Shown here: piece after piece, positions 26,294 to 36,059 of the stretch | Numbering within the stretch: the first letter of the stretch is position 1 | Layout: each line of letters starts with the position of its first letter | Origin: Pedobacter hiemivivus | Lineage (GTDB): Bacteria; Bacteroidota; Bacteroidia; Sphingobacteriales; Sphingobacteriaceae | Direction: 5' to 3' | NCBI RefSeq assembly: GCF_004331685.1 | Contig: NZ_SJSM01000001.1 | Location: forward strand, 306,994 to 370,993 | Length of the DNA: 64,000 nucleotides | The notes under the pieces: model-generated | The model's input: only the letters and a program-made list of their open reading frames with translations | Database searches by the model: none | Told to the model about the DNA's origin: nothing | Position numbers and translations under genes: made by a program

Positions 26294-27487
26294 TTAATAG
26301 GTAGCGTCTTCTATTTCTTTTTTAAGCATACCCGCTCTATCCTCATAACCATTTTTTTCTTTCTTGCACTGTTCAATAGATATATCAATATATTTTATGG
26401 CCATAGGTTTATTTTTTAGGATTTTATAAATCATCGCCAATGTTGCATTATTGATAAAATTATCTTTTATGGCCAATGCCCGTTCCGCCCAGGCCTTTGT
26501 AATCAGCAGATTCTTTTCCTTTTTAACCAACCTGGATCCTCCACCAAGAACATTACTGATCTGCAGATCGTCATTATAATAAAACTTTTCAACCAACTTA
26601 TTTGCATTAACCATATAGTTTTCTTCATCCTCTGCACGCAAGTAATAATCGGTATCAAAAGCCAATGCTTCTTTCTCCGTTAAATTGATCTGTTTTTGTA
26701 ATATCGCTTTTGCATCCTGATATGCTGCAAATGTTGGAAAAGACTTATACCAAACCTTTGCTTGAAATTCCTGTAGATACTCCTTCCTGATAAAGTTCTC
26801 CACTTTTTCTTTTCCAACCTGGGCGGCAAATTCTTTGGTATGGGCTTCTAGATATTTAAAATGTTTACTATCTGTTGAACTTACATTGTCCGTTATTAAA
26901 CTGAATGTTTCGGCACTAACATTTGCAACTGCATCAAAGTAACGATCGAAAACCATATTGGTTTCTTTGTCATCGCCCTTAGTTTTAACAATAACAAAGT
27001 AATGATACAATTCTTCTTTGTTAAGCTCATTTTTAGCAAACTTTCCTTTCAACTGCTCATAATCATTGCGAGGTGTCAGCGCCAGTTTACCGTGCTCAAT
27101 CAGTTCCTTAACATCAGTAGAACTTGTTAATCTGTGAATTACTTCTCCATTGTAATTGATGTATGCCAAAGTCGGATAACCGGAGACTTTGTATTCTTTG
27201 GCCAACGCAGGCCCCTCACCTTTCTCTGCATCAACTTTATAAGCTATAAAGTTCTTGTTGTAAAAATCTCCAGCTTCCTTTTGAGGAAATACATTCATCG
27301 TCATTTGTTTACAGGGTGCACACCATACCGTATAAAAATCAACAAATATCAGCTTGTTTTGTGCTTTTGCCAGTGCTTTGACCTCAGCCCAAGTACCATG
27401 GTTAAAAGTCATTCCTTGTGCAAAGGCTGATATTGACGCAACTCCGGTCAATACTATAGTTAGAGCAATAAATAAGTGCTTTTTCAT
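26294..27487 (-). CDS. Exported thioredoxin-domain protein, distal copy
   Basis: A 397-residue protein with a signal peptide (MKKHLFIALTIVL..AFAQ). The thioredoxin domain (about 28-140) has the redox motif FYTVWCAPCKQM (Cys56, Cys59), the cis-proline strand YKVSGYPTLAYI, and is followed by a roughly 250-residue helical region that resembles repeat-type helices (for example ALAIKDNFINNATLAMIYKIL). It is a paralogue of the next gene upstream (25-base gap) and the last gene of the ECF-FecR-SusC-SusD unit. Likely a periplasmic or surface disulfide reductase or chaperone linked to that SusCD importer; the partner is unknown. Confidence 0.85.
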   Translation of the reverse strand: MKKHLFIALTIVLTGVASISAFAQGMTFNHGTWAEVKALAKAQNKLIFVDFYTVWCAPCKQMTMNVFPQKEAGDFYNKNFIAYKVDAEKGEGPALAKEYKVSGYPTLAYINYNGEVIHRLTSSTDVKELIEHGKLALTPRNDYEQLKGKFAKNELNKEELYHYFVIVKTKGDDKETNMVFDRYFDAVANVSAETFSLITDNVSSTDSKHFKYLEAHTKEFAAQVGKEKVENFIRKEYLQEFQAKVWYKSFPTFAAYQDAKAILQKQINLTEKEALAFDTDYYLRAEDEENYMVNANKLVEKFYYNDDLQISNVLGGGSRLVKKEKNLLITKAWAERALAIKDNFINNATLAMIYKILKNKPMAIKYIDISIEQCKKEKNGYEDRAGMLKKEIEDATY

Positions 27488-27512
27488 AATTTATGGTTTG
27501 AATATTTTTGAA

Positions 27513-28694
27513 TTAATTGTGTTGTATGATCCGCTGTTTAAACTGTCCGATCATCTCAGCTTTCCCATCGTCATCCCGCTTAGAAACAGCGATACAGAGA
27601 TCAATGTATTTCAATGCATTGGTTTTATCATTTAAGCTGTCGCAAATCATGGCCAGCGACAAATAGTTTAAGGAATTATCTTTAATAGCCACAGCCATTT
27701 CTGCCCATTTTTTAAGCAATAGCAAATTCTCTTCTTTTTTCACCATATAGGCTCCACCGAGGATCATGCTGATCTCTTCATCATTTTTATAGATATACTT
27801 TTTCACCAAAACAGCAGCTGTCTTAATAAAGTTATCTTCATCCTTTACCTGCTGATAATAGGATTTATCGAGCTGTAGCTCCTCCTTTTCAGTCAGACTG
27901 ACCTTCAATTTTAGTACTTCCTTGGCTGCGAGATAGCGAGCTAAAGGCTCATTTTTGTTGTAATAAAAAAACTGTGCACCCAATTCCCTGATCAGTACTT
28001 TTTTCATAAAATCATCGACCTGTTTTTTTCCTGCTGCACGATAAAAATCATTCCGATGTGCTTGTAGGTATTTAAAGGATTTGGAATCGCTCGAGCTCAC
28101 ATATTCTTCTATCATTTCAAAAGCCTGCTTGCTGGTCTGGTTAAACAATCCGAAATATCTATCAAAAACTCCGTTTACTTCAGCGTCCTTTCCTTTTGCT
28201 TTAACGATGATCATGTAATTGTACAGCTCCTCCTTACTCAATTCATTTTTAACATACTGTTCCTTTAAACGCTCATAATTTCCCTGTGGATTAAGTGCAA
28301 TTTTCGCATACTTAATCAGTTCCGATACATTTTCGGCCCCGCCAGTACGATAAAGCTGCTTTCCTTCCGCATCCGTAAAAACCAACGTTGGATAACCAGA
28401 CGGACGATATGTTTTCGCAAGATCTACGCCCTCGCCTTTCTCTGCATCAACCTTTACATTGATAAAATGCTTGTTAAAGAACTCCCCCGCTTCGGGTAAT
28501 GGAAAAACCTCCATAGCCATCTTTTTGCAGGGGGCACACCAAACGGTATAGAAGTCTAAAAAAACCATTTTATTTTCTTTTTTAGCTTGTGCTTTAATTT
28601 CAGTCCAATTCCCATGGTTAAACTCAATTCCTTGTGCACAAACTGAAAGTGTTGTTCCTGTCAACAGGAACAACATTGTGATATACTTTTTCAT
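27513..28694 (-). CDS. Exported thioredoxin-domain protein, proximal copy
   Basis: A 393-residue paralogue of the downstream gene, with a signal peptide (MKKYITMLFLLTGTTLSVCAQ). The redox motif is FYTVWCAPCKKM (Cys53, Cys56), with the cis-proline strand YRPSGYPTLVFT. The C-terminal helical half aligns with the copy along its length (for example LTEKEELQLDKSYY against LTEKEALAFDTDYY). It starts 26 bases after the SusD stop, so it is cotranscribed with SusCD. Tandem duplication after SusCD suggests two substrates or two stages of the same redox step. Confidence 0.85.
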   Translation of the reverse strand: MKKYITMLFLLTGTTLSVCAQGIEFNHGNWTEIKAQAKKENKMVFLDFYTVWCAPCKKMAMEVFPLPEAGEFFNKHFINVKVDAEKGEGVDLAKTYRPSGYPTLVFTDAEGKQLYRTGGAENVSELIKYAKIALNPQGNYERLKEQYVKNELSKEELYNYMIIVKAKGKDAEVNGVFDRYFGLFNQTSKQAFEMIEEYVSSSDSKSFKYLQAHRNDFYRAAGKKQVDDFMKKVLIRELGAQFFYYNKNEPLARYLAAKEVLKLKVSLTEKEELQLDKSYYQQVKDEDNFIKTAAVLVKKYIYKNDEEISMILGGAYMVKKEENLLLLKKWAEMAVAIKDNSLNYLSLAMICDSLNDKTNALKYIDLCIAVSKRDDDGKAEMIGQFKQRIIQHN

Positions 28695-28720
28695 GTTTCT
28701 CTAATTATTTAATGCCCGGA

Positions 28721-30133
28721 TTACCTTGGATTCTGATCTATTTCCTGATTAGCATTGATCACTTTAGTTGGAATCGGGTATACATAACGGTTACTCCCTG
28801 GTACCAATGTCAGCTGTTGTGTTTTAAGCGGATGTGTGATTGTCTTTGCCAACTTTGGATCAGTATTAAATCTTTTCAGATCGAAAAGACGAAACCCTTT
28901 GCAAAAAAGCTCTCTTCTTCTTTCCTGTAAAATTAATAGCAAAGCTGCATCATCATTAGCTGCAGTTAAACTGGTATACTCGGCTGGCTTAAATCTGAAT
29001 TTGCGTAGTTCATTCACCACAGTTAACCCTGCCTGCCCTTTCTGCGTCCTTGCTAGACATTCGGCCTTAATCAGCATCATTTCAGGCACAGTTGGGCCAA
29101 TTTGAGTACTCCCAGGAACCGTTTCAAATGGAGCGAAGTAGGTGTGATAGGTACCCGGATAGTTAAAAATCCCAATAGGATCTCCATCTGGGCCAACATA
29201 ATAGGTAAAGAAATGAGTCCTCAGGTCTTTTGTGCCCAGCAAGGTTATCAATTCATCACTCAGCGGAAAATTACCCCCACCATCACTACTTGCTTTCATC
29301 CATATCACTTCCGGATTATCCTGACTAGTTGGAAGAAAGAAACCGTCTGGATAACCAGACCCAGCTCCCATATTCACATAAGGATTAAGATTAAAAAGAG
29401 CCGACTGTATACCGAGTGATAAATTGGCATTATCTAAAGCTTTCTGATACTCACCCATATACAGATAAGTACGAGCCAATAATGCATATGCTGCAGATTT
29501 TGATGGTGCAGTTTTACTTGTAGACAATGATGGAAGTGTTTCCACTCCAGCATTTAGGTCACTTAAGATCAAATCATAAACAGCTTTGACAGTAGCGCGT
29601 TTCAGACTCTGTGTATAACCAGGCTCAGTAAGTAAAGGCACGCCCAGATCGGTTGCTGCACTACTTGCATGATATTCCTTTGCATATAGATTAACCAGAC
29701 ACAAATAAGCATATGCGCGATGCACTTTAGCTTCTGCAATTAGCTGTGTTTTTAAATTTGCATCGCCAGATTTTGCTTCCGGCAATCCCTGAATGGCCAC
29801 ATTGGCATTGTATACTTGCTTGTAAAACAAGTTCCATTCCGGATCATCTTCATTGGCCTGATAAAACAAGTCAGCCCATTTATAAATCTGTAAAGATCGC
29901 ACATCAAAACTATTGATGAAATCATCATTTAATAAAGCGATATCATCTGTTGGATAATCCACACTTCCATAAGACAAATTGAATACCCCACTGTTGTTTA
30001 ACAACAACTGATAATCATTTACCGTACTGGGTATAATTTTGCCTTGAGGTTCAAGCTCCACATACTTCCTACACGAACTGGCAGAAATTGAGAAGACAAT
30101 TAATAATATATAGTAATATTTTTGAGTGTACAT
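28721..30133 (-). CDS. SusD/RagB family outer-membrane lipoprotein (locus A)
   Basis: A 470-residue surface lipoprotein with a signal peptide and lipobox (SISASSC, Cys21), then the RagB/SusD opening (KYVELEPQGKIIPSTVNDYQLLLN) and the TPR-bearing core, for example KVHRAYAYLCLVNLYAKEY, and AYALLARTYLYMGEYQKALDNA. The C-terminal half has QERRRELFCKGFRLFDLKRF, the typical conserved stretch. SusD caps the SusC porin and captures ligand. SusC ends 17 bases upstream. Because the unit encodes thioredoxins and no glycoside hydrolase, a peptide or other non-glycan ligand is possible. Confidence 0.93.
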   Translation of the reverse strand: MYTQKYYYILLIVFSISASSCRKYVELEPQGKIIPSTVNDYQLLLNNSGVFNLSYGSVDYPTDDIALLNDDFINSFDVRSLQIYKWADLFYQANEDDPEWNLFYKQVYNANVAIQGLPEAKSGDANLKTQLIAEAKVHRAYAYLCLVNLYAKEYHASSAATDLGVPLLTEPGYTQSLKRATVKAVYDLILSDLNAGVETLPSLSTSKTAPSKSAAYALLARTYLYMGEYQKALDNANLSLGIQSALFNLNPYVNMGAGSGYPDGFFLPTSQDNPEVIWMKASSDGGGNFPLSDELITLLGTKDLRTHFFTYYVGPDGDPIGIFNYPGTYHTYFAPFETVPGSTQIGPTVPEMMLIKAECLARTQKGQAGLTVVNELRKFRFKPAEYTSLTAANDDAALLLILQERRRELFCKGFRLFDLKRFNTDPKLAKTITHPLKTQQLTLVPGSNRYVYPIPTKVINANQEIDQNPR

Positions 30134-30150
30134 AGTTTCAGGATTAAAGT

Positions 30151-33100
30151 TTAAAAAGTCGCTTTTACACTAAAGACAATGGATTTAGACGGTGGTAAAG
30201 TTGTCAAACTCAAATTATCAAGATAATCAGGGTCTATTCGTTCTTTGTTAGCTGTCCAAAGTGCCAGATTTCTACCAGTTGCACTAATGCTTAACATTTG
30301 AAAGGCATTCCACTTCATTTTCTTTACTGGAATATGGTAGGTTAAAGTAACATCACGCCACCTGATATAGCTGGCATCTTCCACGAAATAGTCGCTATCA
30401 ATGTAGCGGAAAGTTCCAGTATGTTGAGGATCTATAGCGGGGATATTCGTCTTCGACTCATCTCCAGGCACCCTCCATCTATTTGCCAGATCAGCCTGCG
30501 CAAGCCTAGTATAAGGTAGTTTAAAAACCTCATTTGCAGTTGGGCGCATAAATTTGTGCCCTGCTTTAAAAGTAAATAACGTAAACAGTTCAAAATCTTT
30601 ATAAGTAAATGTGTTTGATATTCCACCAAAATAATGAGGTGTAACATTTCCTTGAAATTGCAAAGCACCTAGATCCTTCTCATCAAAAGTCACCAGATCG
30701 GCAAGAACCTTTTCACCCTTACCATTGTAAATCATTGCATTCCCCTTTTCATTAAGTCCAGCATACTTATAGGTATACAAACTCCCTAGCTCTTGGCCCT
30801 GTTTAGGGCTATTCGTGTTGGTGTAGTAACTAGTGGTTTCTTGTTGAAAATAAGCCTTCGTTACCTTATTCGTATTGAATGAAACATTTACAGATGGAGT
30901 CCAACTGAATCCTGTATTATTGATTGCCCTGGCACTCAGCTCAACATCTACTCCACGGCTTTTCATTTCCAGCCTATTAGCCAATAGTGAGGTAAAACCA
31001 TACGTAGGATTGATGTCTACATTTCCAAGCAAATCCAGACTTTTGCGCCAGTAAGCATCCACACTTCCGCTAATTCTGGAATTAAATAAGGAAAAGTCTG
31101 TTCCAATATTATAGGTTTGAACCCTTTCCCATCGTAGTTGAGGGTTTGCAGGGTTATAAATACTTCCATAAGGATCATTGTTAATCAGGTTATTGCCCGA
31201 TTGCTGCATCACCAGGTAAGGGGAAGTGTCCTTATTTAGATTCCCATTGTATCCCGCAGTGGCCCTTAAATTCAATTTAGAAAGCCATTCTACCGGAGCC
31301 ATAAAACCCTCATCTTTTGCCCGCCACATTCCACCAATCGACCATAAAGGAACTGTACGAAACTCCTTTGAAGCACCAAATAAATTAGAATCGTCTTTAC
31401 GGAAACTTCCAGACAACGAATATTTAGATTTATAGGTATAGGTAAAGTTCCCAAAGATCGAAGCATATCTATCTTTTCGATTAATAACGTTAAGGCCGTA
31501 TGGAACTTTCGCATCACCATCAACAGTTTTATAAACCTGTGTATAATTCACAGGAATTGAGCTAAGCAAGCGGTTATCATAACCATAAGCACGATTTCCA
31601 TAGCCGGAGCGCAAGGTTTCTCTAAACTCGGCTCCTATGATGGCATCAAGACGGCCTGCCGCTCCCAGATCAGGATTAAAATTCAATTGCCCCCTGATGT
31701 TGTAATTATTTTGTTCTACATCATTAAGGTCAAGAATCCCACCAATCGGAACTCCTCTTACATGCGTAGTTGCAACCGTATAGGTGTTAATGGTATTTCT
31801 TGCCATATAAGTGTCGGGACTGTAATAATTCCTTGTCTTATCAAATTCCCGCTCGGTCATATACTTCAAATCCGCACTCATCCAAGGCATAATTTTATAA
31901 TTTAACCCCGCAGTTAGTCTATAAGCTAAAGATCTAAAGGTATTATCAGCATTAGCTAGCTCATCTATATAATTATATTTCCAGGGTAAATAATCACGTT
32001 TCTCCAAGGAATCCAGTGTTTGTGCCTTTGCTTTATAAGAGAAATTGGTTGCATTCCCATTTGCATCAACAATCTGATCATAAGGCAACAATGCATTTGT
32101 TCCTGGTTGATTGGCACTCAATCCAATACCGTTATTTTCCTGTTTCATTAGTGTAACAAAGGTTTCGGCAGAAAAAGTAAGCTTTGGCGTTATTTTGGTC
32201 TCATTACTAAAGTTAACAACCATCCTGCTGCCATAATCACCTTTATTATTGGTCTGTTCATCGGTATAGGAAGCAGAGAGATAATTACGTGTGATGGACG
32301 ATCCGCCACTAACGCTTACATTATATTGCTGAGAAAATGGAGACTGCAAAAGATATTGCTGATACTGATCGTTCACATCAATTTTGCTAAGCCGCCCCAC
32401 CTCATCATTATACTGTTGCTGAGGAATAGTTCCTCGCTTAAATTGCATGTATAGGTTTGCCCCGGTGGTTACTGGTAGTGGATAAATAGAGAACGCTAAT
32501 TTTTGACCAGGAAGAATCCCTTTGTCTACCAACTCCTTTTCAAGATCTAAATATTGAGCAGAATTGAGTACTTTCCTGTAATCTAATCGAGGTCTGCCTG
32601 TTAGCGAAAAAACACTAGAAAAACTCACCTGTGGTTTATTGGAATAAGTCCCCTTTTTCGATTCAATAACAATAACACCATTTGCGGCTCTTACCCCCCA
32701 AATACTCGCCGCAGCTGCATCCTTTAAGATCGTGATGTTTTCGACATTATCAGGATTTATATTTACCAGATCCAATTCTGTAGGAAAACCATCCAAAACA
32801 ATTAGTGGTTTCTTTTCAGAATTGATGGTAGATGTACCCCGTATCGTAAAATTATCACGGCCTTGAGTAAGGCTACGATCTGGCGTGCCCACATTAACCA
32901 ATAAACCGGAACCAGCTCCTTCCAGACGCTCCAACATATTTGGTGCAACCTTTTTCCCGATCTCCTCTCCAGAAATAACAGTATAAGCCCCTGTTGCCCT
33001 ATCTTTTGGAATACTTTGATAACCTGTACTAAAGGTCACATTCACCTCTTCCAGATCACTCTTTGTCGAAACAAGCACTACTTTTAAAGGCATCCTTTTC

Positions 33101-33747
33101 CCCTTTACCGCAATTTCCTGAGTCCTATACCCAACGTAAGAAAAAACTAAAACAGTGCTTTCATCTACCTCCGAAAAGGCAAATACACCATCCGAAGGTG
33201 TAACTATAGATTTGGAAGAACCTTTTATGCGCACCGTTGCGCCAGGCAGGACATTCCCTTCATCATCAAAGACAGTTCCGTACGCATCAAAAGATTTGAA
33301 TTTATCAATCACTCTATCAAAAAGTGATTTGTCTTCTTTTTTGATCACTATCGTTTTTTCATCAATTGCAAAAACCAGGGATTGATTTTTAAGACAATAT
33401 TCCAGCACATCTTTAAGCGCCGTTCTCTTGAAGTTAACATCCAGTTTTTTTTGATCATTCAACTGGCTATCAAAGTAAATGACATTGTACCCCGTTTGTT
33501 TTTTAATTTCCTGGAATACCTGCTCTAATGAAACATTCTTTTTAGCTAAAGTAAGCTGCTGTGCAAAACCCGCAGCACTAACTTGTAAAAAAGTTGCAAT
33601 CATTAAAACAGTAATAAGGTTAATTCGCATGATCCATTTATTTTTACTGTCCTCATCGATTTGGTCAAAAACCGAATCAATAATTTGCAGAATTTTAGGC
33701 ATATGGCGTTCCGGCCAACACAATATCTTAGTATAAATTTTATACAT
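30151..33747 (-). CDS. SusC/RagA TonB-dependent transporter with STN domain (locus A)
   Basis: A 1198-residue outer-membrane transporter. Order: an approximately 38-residue polar N-terminal extension, signal anchor (INLITVLMIATFLQVSAAGFAQ), secretin/TonB short N-terminal (STN) domain (about 70-135, NVIYFDSQLNDQKKLDVNF), carboxypeptidase-like domain (about 155-230, GTVFDDEGNVLPGATVRIKG), plug with KPLIVLDGFPTEL and ILKDAAAASIWGVRAANGV, and the 22-strand barrel ending in SIVFSVKATF. The STN domain is what contacts a FecR anti-sigma factor, and FecR and ECF sigma genes lie just upstream, so ligand binding likely induces this unit. A 183-bp gap to FecR may hold the sigma-dependent promoter. Confidence 0.93.
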   Translation of the reverse strand: MYKIYTKILCWPERHMPKILQIIDSVFDQIDEDSKNKWIMRINLITVLMIATFLQVSAAGFAQQLTLAKKNVSLEQVFQEIKKQTGYNVIYFDSQLNDQKKLDVNFKRTALKDVLEYCLKNQSLVFAIDEKTIVIKKEDKSLFDRVIDKFKSFDAYGTVFDDEGNVLPGATVRIKGSSKSIVTPSDGVFAFSEVDESTVLVFSYVGYRTQEIAVKGKRMPLKVVLVSTKSDLEEVNVTFSTGYQSIPKDRATGAYTVISGEEIGKKVAPNMLERLEGAGSGLLVNVGTPDRSLTQGRDNFTIRGTSTINSEKKPLIVLDGFPTELDLVNINPDNVENITILKDAAAASIWGVRAANGVIVIESKKGTYSNKPQVSFSSVFSLTGRPRLDYRKVLNSAQYLDLEKELVDKGILPGQKLAFSIYPLPVTTGANLYMQFKRGTIPQQQYNDEVGRLSKIDVNDQYQQYLLQSPFSQQYNVSVSGGSSITRNYLSASYTDEQTNNKGDYGSRMVVNFSNETKITPKLTFSAETFVTLMKQENNGIGLSANQPGTNALLPYDQIVDANGNATNFSYKAKAQTLDSLEKRDYLPWKYNYIDELANADNTFRSLAYRLTAGLNYKIMPWMSADLKYMTEREFDKTRNYYSPDTYMARNTINTYTVATTHVRGVPIGGILDLNDVEQNNYNIRGQLNFNPDLGAAGRLDAIIGAEFRETLRSGYGNRAYGYDNRLLSSIPVNYTQVYKTVDGDAKVPYGLNVINRKDRYASIFGNFTYTYKSKYSLSGSFRKDDSNLFGASKEFRTVPLWSIGGMWRAKDEGFMAPVEWLSKLNLRATAGYNGNLNKDTSPYLVMQQSGNNLINNDPYGSIYNPANPQLRWERVQTYNIGTDFSLFNSRISGSVDAYWRKSLDLLGNVDINPTYGFTSLLANRLEMKSRGVDVELSARAINNTGFSWTPSVNVSFNTNKVTKAYFQQETTSYYTNTNSPKQGQELGSLYTYKYAGLNEKGNAMIYNGKGEKVLADLVTFDEKDLGALQFQGNVTPHYFGGISNTFTYKDFELFTLFTFKAGHKFMRPTANEVFKLPYTRLAQADLANRWRVPGDESKTNIPAIDPQHTGTFRYIDSDYFVEDASYIRWRDVTLTYHIPVKKMKWNAFQMLSISATGRNLALWTANKERIDPDYLDNLSLTTLPPSKSIVFSVKATF

Positions 33748-33930
33748 TTGTTTGTCTGGTTAAGTTGATAAATTTTGTGTTCTACAACGATTTTAGGTTT
33801 TACCAGGTAATTAAGGGCTTCGATGGCAAGATCGGGGTCCTTTTTTCTCTGTAAAACTTTTCTAGATTTTGCTAATGGTCTATCTGAAGGTTCTTCATGT
33901 TTTGTTTTTATTGGTTTAGGTTATATTGCG

Positions 33931-35109
33931 CTAGTATACAGTTACAGTTTTTCCTTGAATTTTAAATTTTATATCTCCTGTCATTTCTAAAATCCGAAGT
34001 ACTTTAGAAACTTGTTCAAATCGGGAAATATTGCCACTAAGTGTCTTTTTGCTGAGTTCTTTATTATTAAAGACAACCTCAACATTATACCATCTTGCAA
34101 TTTTTCTCATAATGCTTCCCAACTCTTCGTTCTTAAATGAAAATTCTCCATTTTTCCAAGCGACAGTATTTTCAACATTTACTTCCCTTATGCTTATTTC
34201 TCCGTTGATCAAATCAGACTGCTGCCCAGGTTTCAGTAATTTTGCTCCACCACTTGTTGTTATTTTTACAGCACCCTCCAGCAAAGTAGTTTTCACATTT
34301 ACTTCTTCCTGATAGGCATTTATGTTAAAGTGTGTACCTAATACTTCTACCTGCTGTCCCTTACTCTCCACAATAAATGGGTGCATTTTATCCTTTGCTA
34401 CCTCAAAGTAAGCCTCGCCACTCAATTCCACCTTGCGCGATGTCCCGATAAATTTAGTAGGGAAGCTCAGTCCCGAAGCGGCATTTAGCCAAACTCTAGT
34501 CCCATCAGGCAATACAACCTCATAAGTTCCTCCTCGTGGGGTACTTACTTTAGCGTAGTGCGAAGTATCTCCTGATGCAGAAATGGCCTGGATTTCAGTA
34601 CCATCACTGTAGGCTAATTTGGTTGCATCTATAGTTACTCCATTTTTAGTCTCACTCAGCACGATCTTTTTTCCGTCGCTTAAGGTCAAAAATGCTTTAT
34701 TTCCACCTGCAGTAATCCCACTTCGGGATGCCTGTTGTTCCAAAAAGAAACTGGTATACTTAGTTAGATAAAAATGAAGACCAATACTTAAGCAAAGCAA
34801 TATTGAAGCTGCTACGGCTATTCTCTGCCATAAACCCATTCTTCCCTTAGTCCGAACCTTGGCAGCAGCCAATATTTTATCCTGAGTTTTATTCCATACC
34901 GAGGCTTTATTTGTGGCATGGTACATTTTTAACTGCTGATCTATCTTTTCCTGCTGGCAAAAATCATTAAACCAGTTTAAATGGTCATTTGAAGCCTGTT
35001 GCCATTCCTTTAGTTTAGTTTCTTGCTCCTTGGTTAAATCTCCTCTAAGATATCCCGCAACAAGGATGGAGATTTCATATGCTACTTCAAATTTTTGCTG
35101 AGGGATCAT
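33931..35109 (-). CDS. FecR-type anti-sigma factor (locus A)
   Basis: A 392-residue membrane protein. The cytoplasmic N-terminal domain (about 1-85) binds the sigma factor; a single membrane helix follows (about 92-115, QRIAVAASILLCLSIGLHFYL); then the periplasmic FecR domain (about 180-280, STPRGGTYEVVLPDGTRVWLNA and ELSGEAYFEVAKD) and a C-terminal STN-like domain (ARWYNVEVVFNNKELSKKTLSG). It transmits the occupancy of the partner SusC through its STN domain to the ECF sigma factor encoded 65 bases upstream. Confidence 0.92.
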   Translation of the reverse strand: MIPQQKFEVAYEISILVAGYLRGDLTKEQETKLKEWQQASNDHLNWFNDFCQQEKIDQQLKMYHATNKASVWNKTQDKILAAAKVRTKGRMGLWQRIAVAASILLCLSIGLHFYLTKYTSFFLEQQASRSGITAGGNKAFLTLSDGKKIVLSETKNGVTIDATKLAYSDGTEIQAISASGDTSHYAKVSTPRGGTYEVVLPDGTRVWLNAASGLSFPTKFIGTSRKVELSGEAYFEVAKDKMHPFIVESKGQQVEVLGTHFNINAYQEEVNVKTTLLEGAVKITTSGGAKLLKPGQQSDLINGEISIREVNVENTVAWKNGEFSFKNEELGSIMRKIARWYNVEVVFNNKELSKKTLSGNISRFEQVSKVLRILEMTGDIKFKIQGKTVTVY

Positions 35110-35174
35110 CTATATTCCTATTTTGTTATAGAAACAACAATATTAAAAAAACAACCAAAAGAATTTTGTTTTTT

Positions 35175-35774
35175 TTATCGATCTATAAATAACAGGAATG
35201 CTAATGTCATTGCGGCGGACACGCCTTTCTTCAAAAATGATGTTTTAAGGAGTTCTATAGCTCTTGTTTTATGATTTCTTACGGTTTGTACCGAGAGGCC
35301 TAGCATTGCAGCTATTTCATCTGTTTTACGGTTCTCCAGATAGATCAATTTAAAAACCTCACGACATTTATCTGGTAATCCTTCAATCTCCTGACTCAGT
35401 ATGGTCAAGATTTCCGTTTCAATCACCTCATAGAAGATGGTTTCTTCACCTTCTTCTAGGTGCTTAATATACTCCTGCTGTATAGCCGTTTTACGTTTCG
35501 TCTTTTTAAGATGGTTCAAACAAGCATTGCGGCAGCTGATGTACAAAAATGCTTTGATATTTTGGGCAGTTTCAAAATCTTGATGGCGCTCCCATAACTT
35601 GTAAAAACAATCAGAAACTACCTCTTCGGCCTCCATATCATCCTGCAATAACCTTCCGGCAAAATAACAAAGTGATCTATAATGCAATTCAAAGAAATGC
35701 GATAGCGCATGATCATTACCCTTTCGAAAAGCGATTATCCAGTATTGTTCATCAAAGGTTTCCGTCAAAAGCAT
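35175..35774 (-). CDS. ECF sigma-70 factor (Bacteroidota FecI-like, locus A)
   Basis: A 199-residue ECF sigma factor. Region 2 spans about residues 24-90 (LHYRSLCYFAGRLLQDDMEAEEVVSDCFYKLWE) and region 4 about 130-185 (LPDKCREVFKLIYLENRKTDEIAAMLGLSVQTVRNHKTRAIELL). After region 4 comes a short hydrophobic tail (SAAMTLAFLLFI) ending in DR, unusual for a soluble factor and discussed under findings. It starts the ECF-FecR-SusC-SusD-thioredoxin unit and would direct polymerase to that unit's promoter when its FecR releases it. The 627-bp region upstream carries repeats. Confidence 0.93.
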   Translation of the reverse strand: MLLTETFDEQYWIIAFRKGNDHALSHFFELHYRSLCYFAGRLLQDDMEAEEVVSDCFYKLWERHQDFETAQNIKAFLYISCRNACLNHLKKTKRKTAIQQEYIKHLEEGEETIFYEVIETEILTILSQEIEGLPDKCREVFKLIYLENRKTDEIAAMLGLSVQTVRNHKTRAIELLKTSFLKKGVSAAMTLAFLLFIDR

Positions 35775-36040
35775 TCTTTGCTAACTATATTTCCCGCAGC
35801 AATATCCGAAAAAATATCACAGTATCAATAAAACAAGGGATTGCCAGATTGAGTAAACTAGCCAAAGTACAAAGCGAAATACTTTTAAAGTAGAACACTT
35901 ACACCATTTTCTGTAATTAAATATCACAACAGTCATTTCACTCATCGTATAAAAGAATTTTTATTAAGATATTGTATGTGTTTTTTGATAAAAATCAGAT
36001 AAAATTGTAAAAAAAACACAACAAAAACATCATACTACGA

Positions 36041-36059
36041 CGTAAAACACCATTTTACG
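36041..36059. repeat. Inverted repeat CGTAAAA-N5-TTTTACG
   Basis: A perfect 7-bp inverted repeat: CGTAAAA (36041-36047), spacer CACCA, TTTTACG (36053-36059). It lies 267 bp upstream of the ECF sigma start in AT-rich DNA. It could be a protein-binding site or a small hairpin; no T-run supports a terminator. Confidence 0.5.

Noticed and set aside
33748..33920. Minus-strand open frame of about 57 codons between FecR and SusC (locus A), with protein-like composition.
   Set aside because: It has no ATG, GTG or TTG start after the stop at its head, and the frame runs on into the SusC gene out of phase, so it looks like a chance open frame in a leader region.
35672..35893. Plus-strand open frame spanning the start of the ECF sigma gene and its upstream region.
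   Set aside because: Mostly antisense to the sigma factor's region 2; no ribosome site or family features, so the upstream 627 bp is treated as non-coding.
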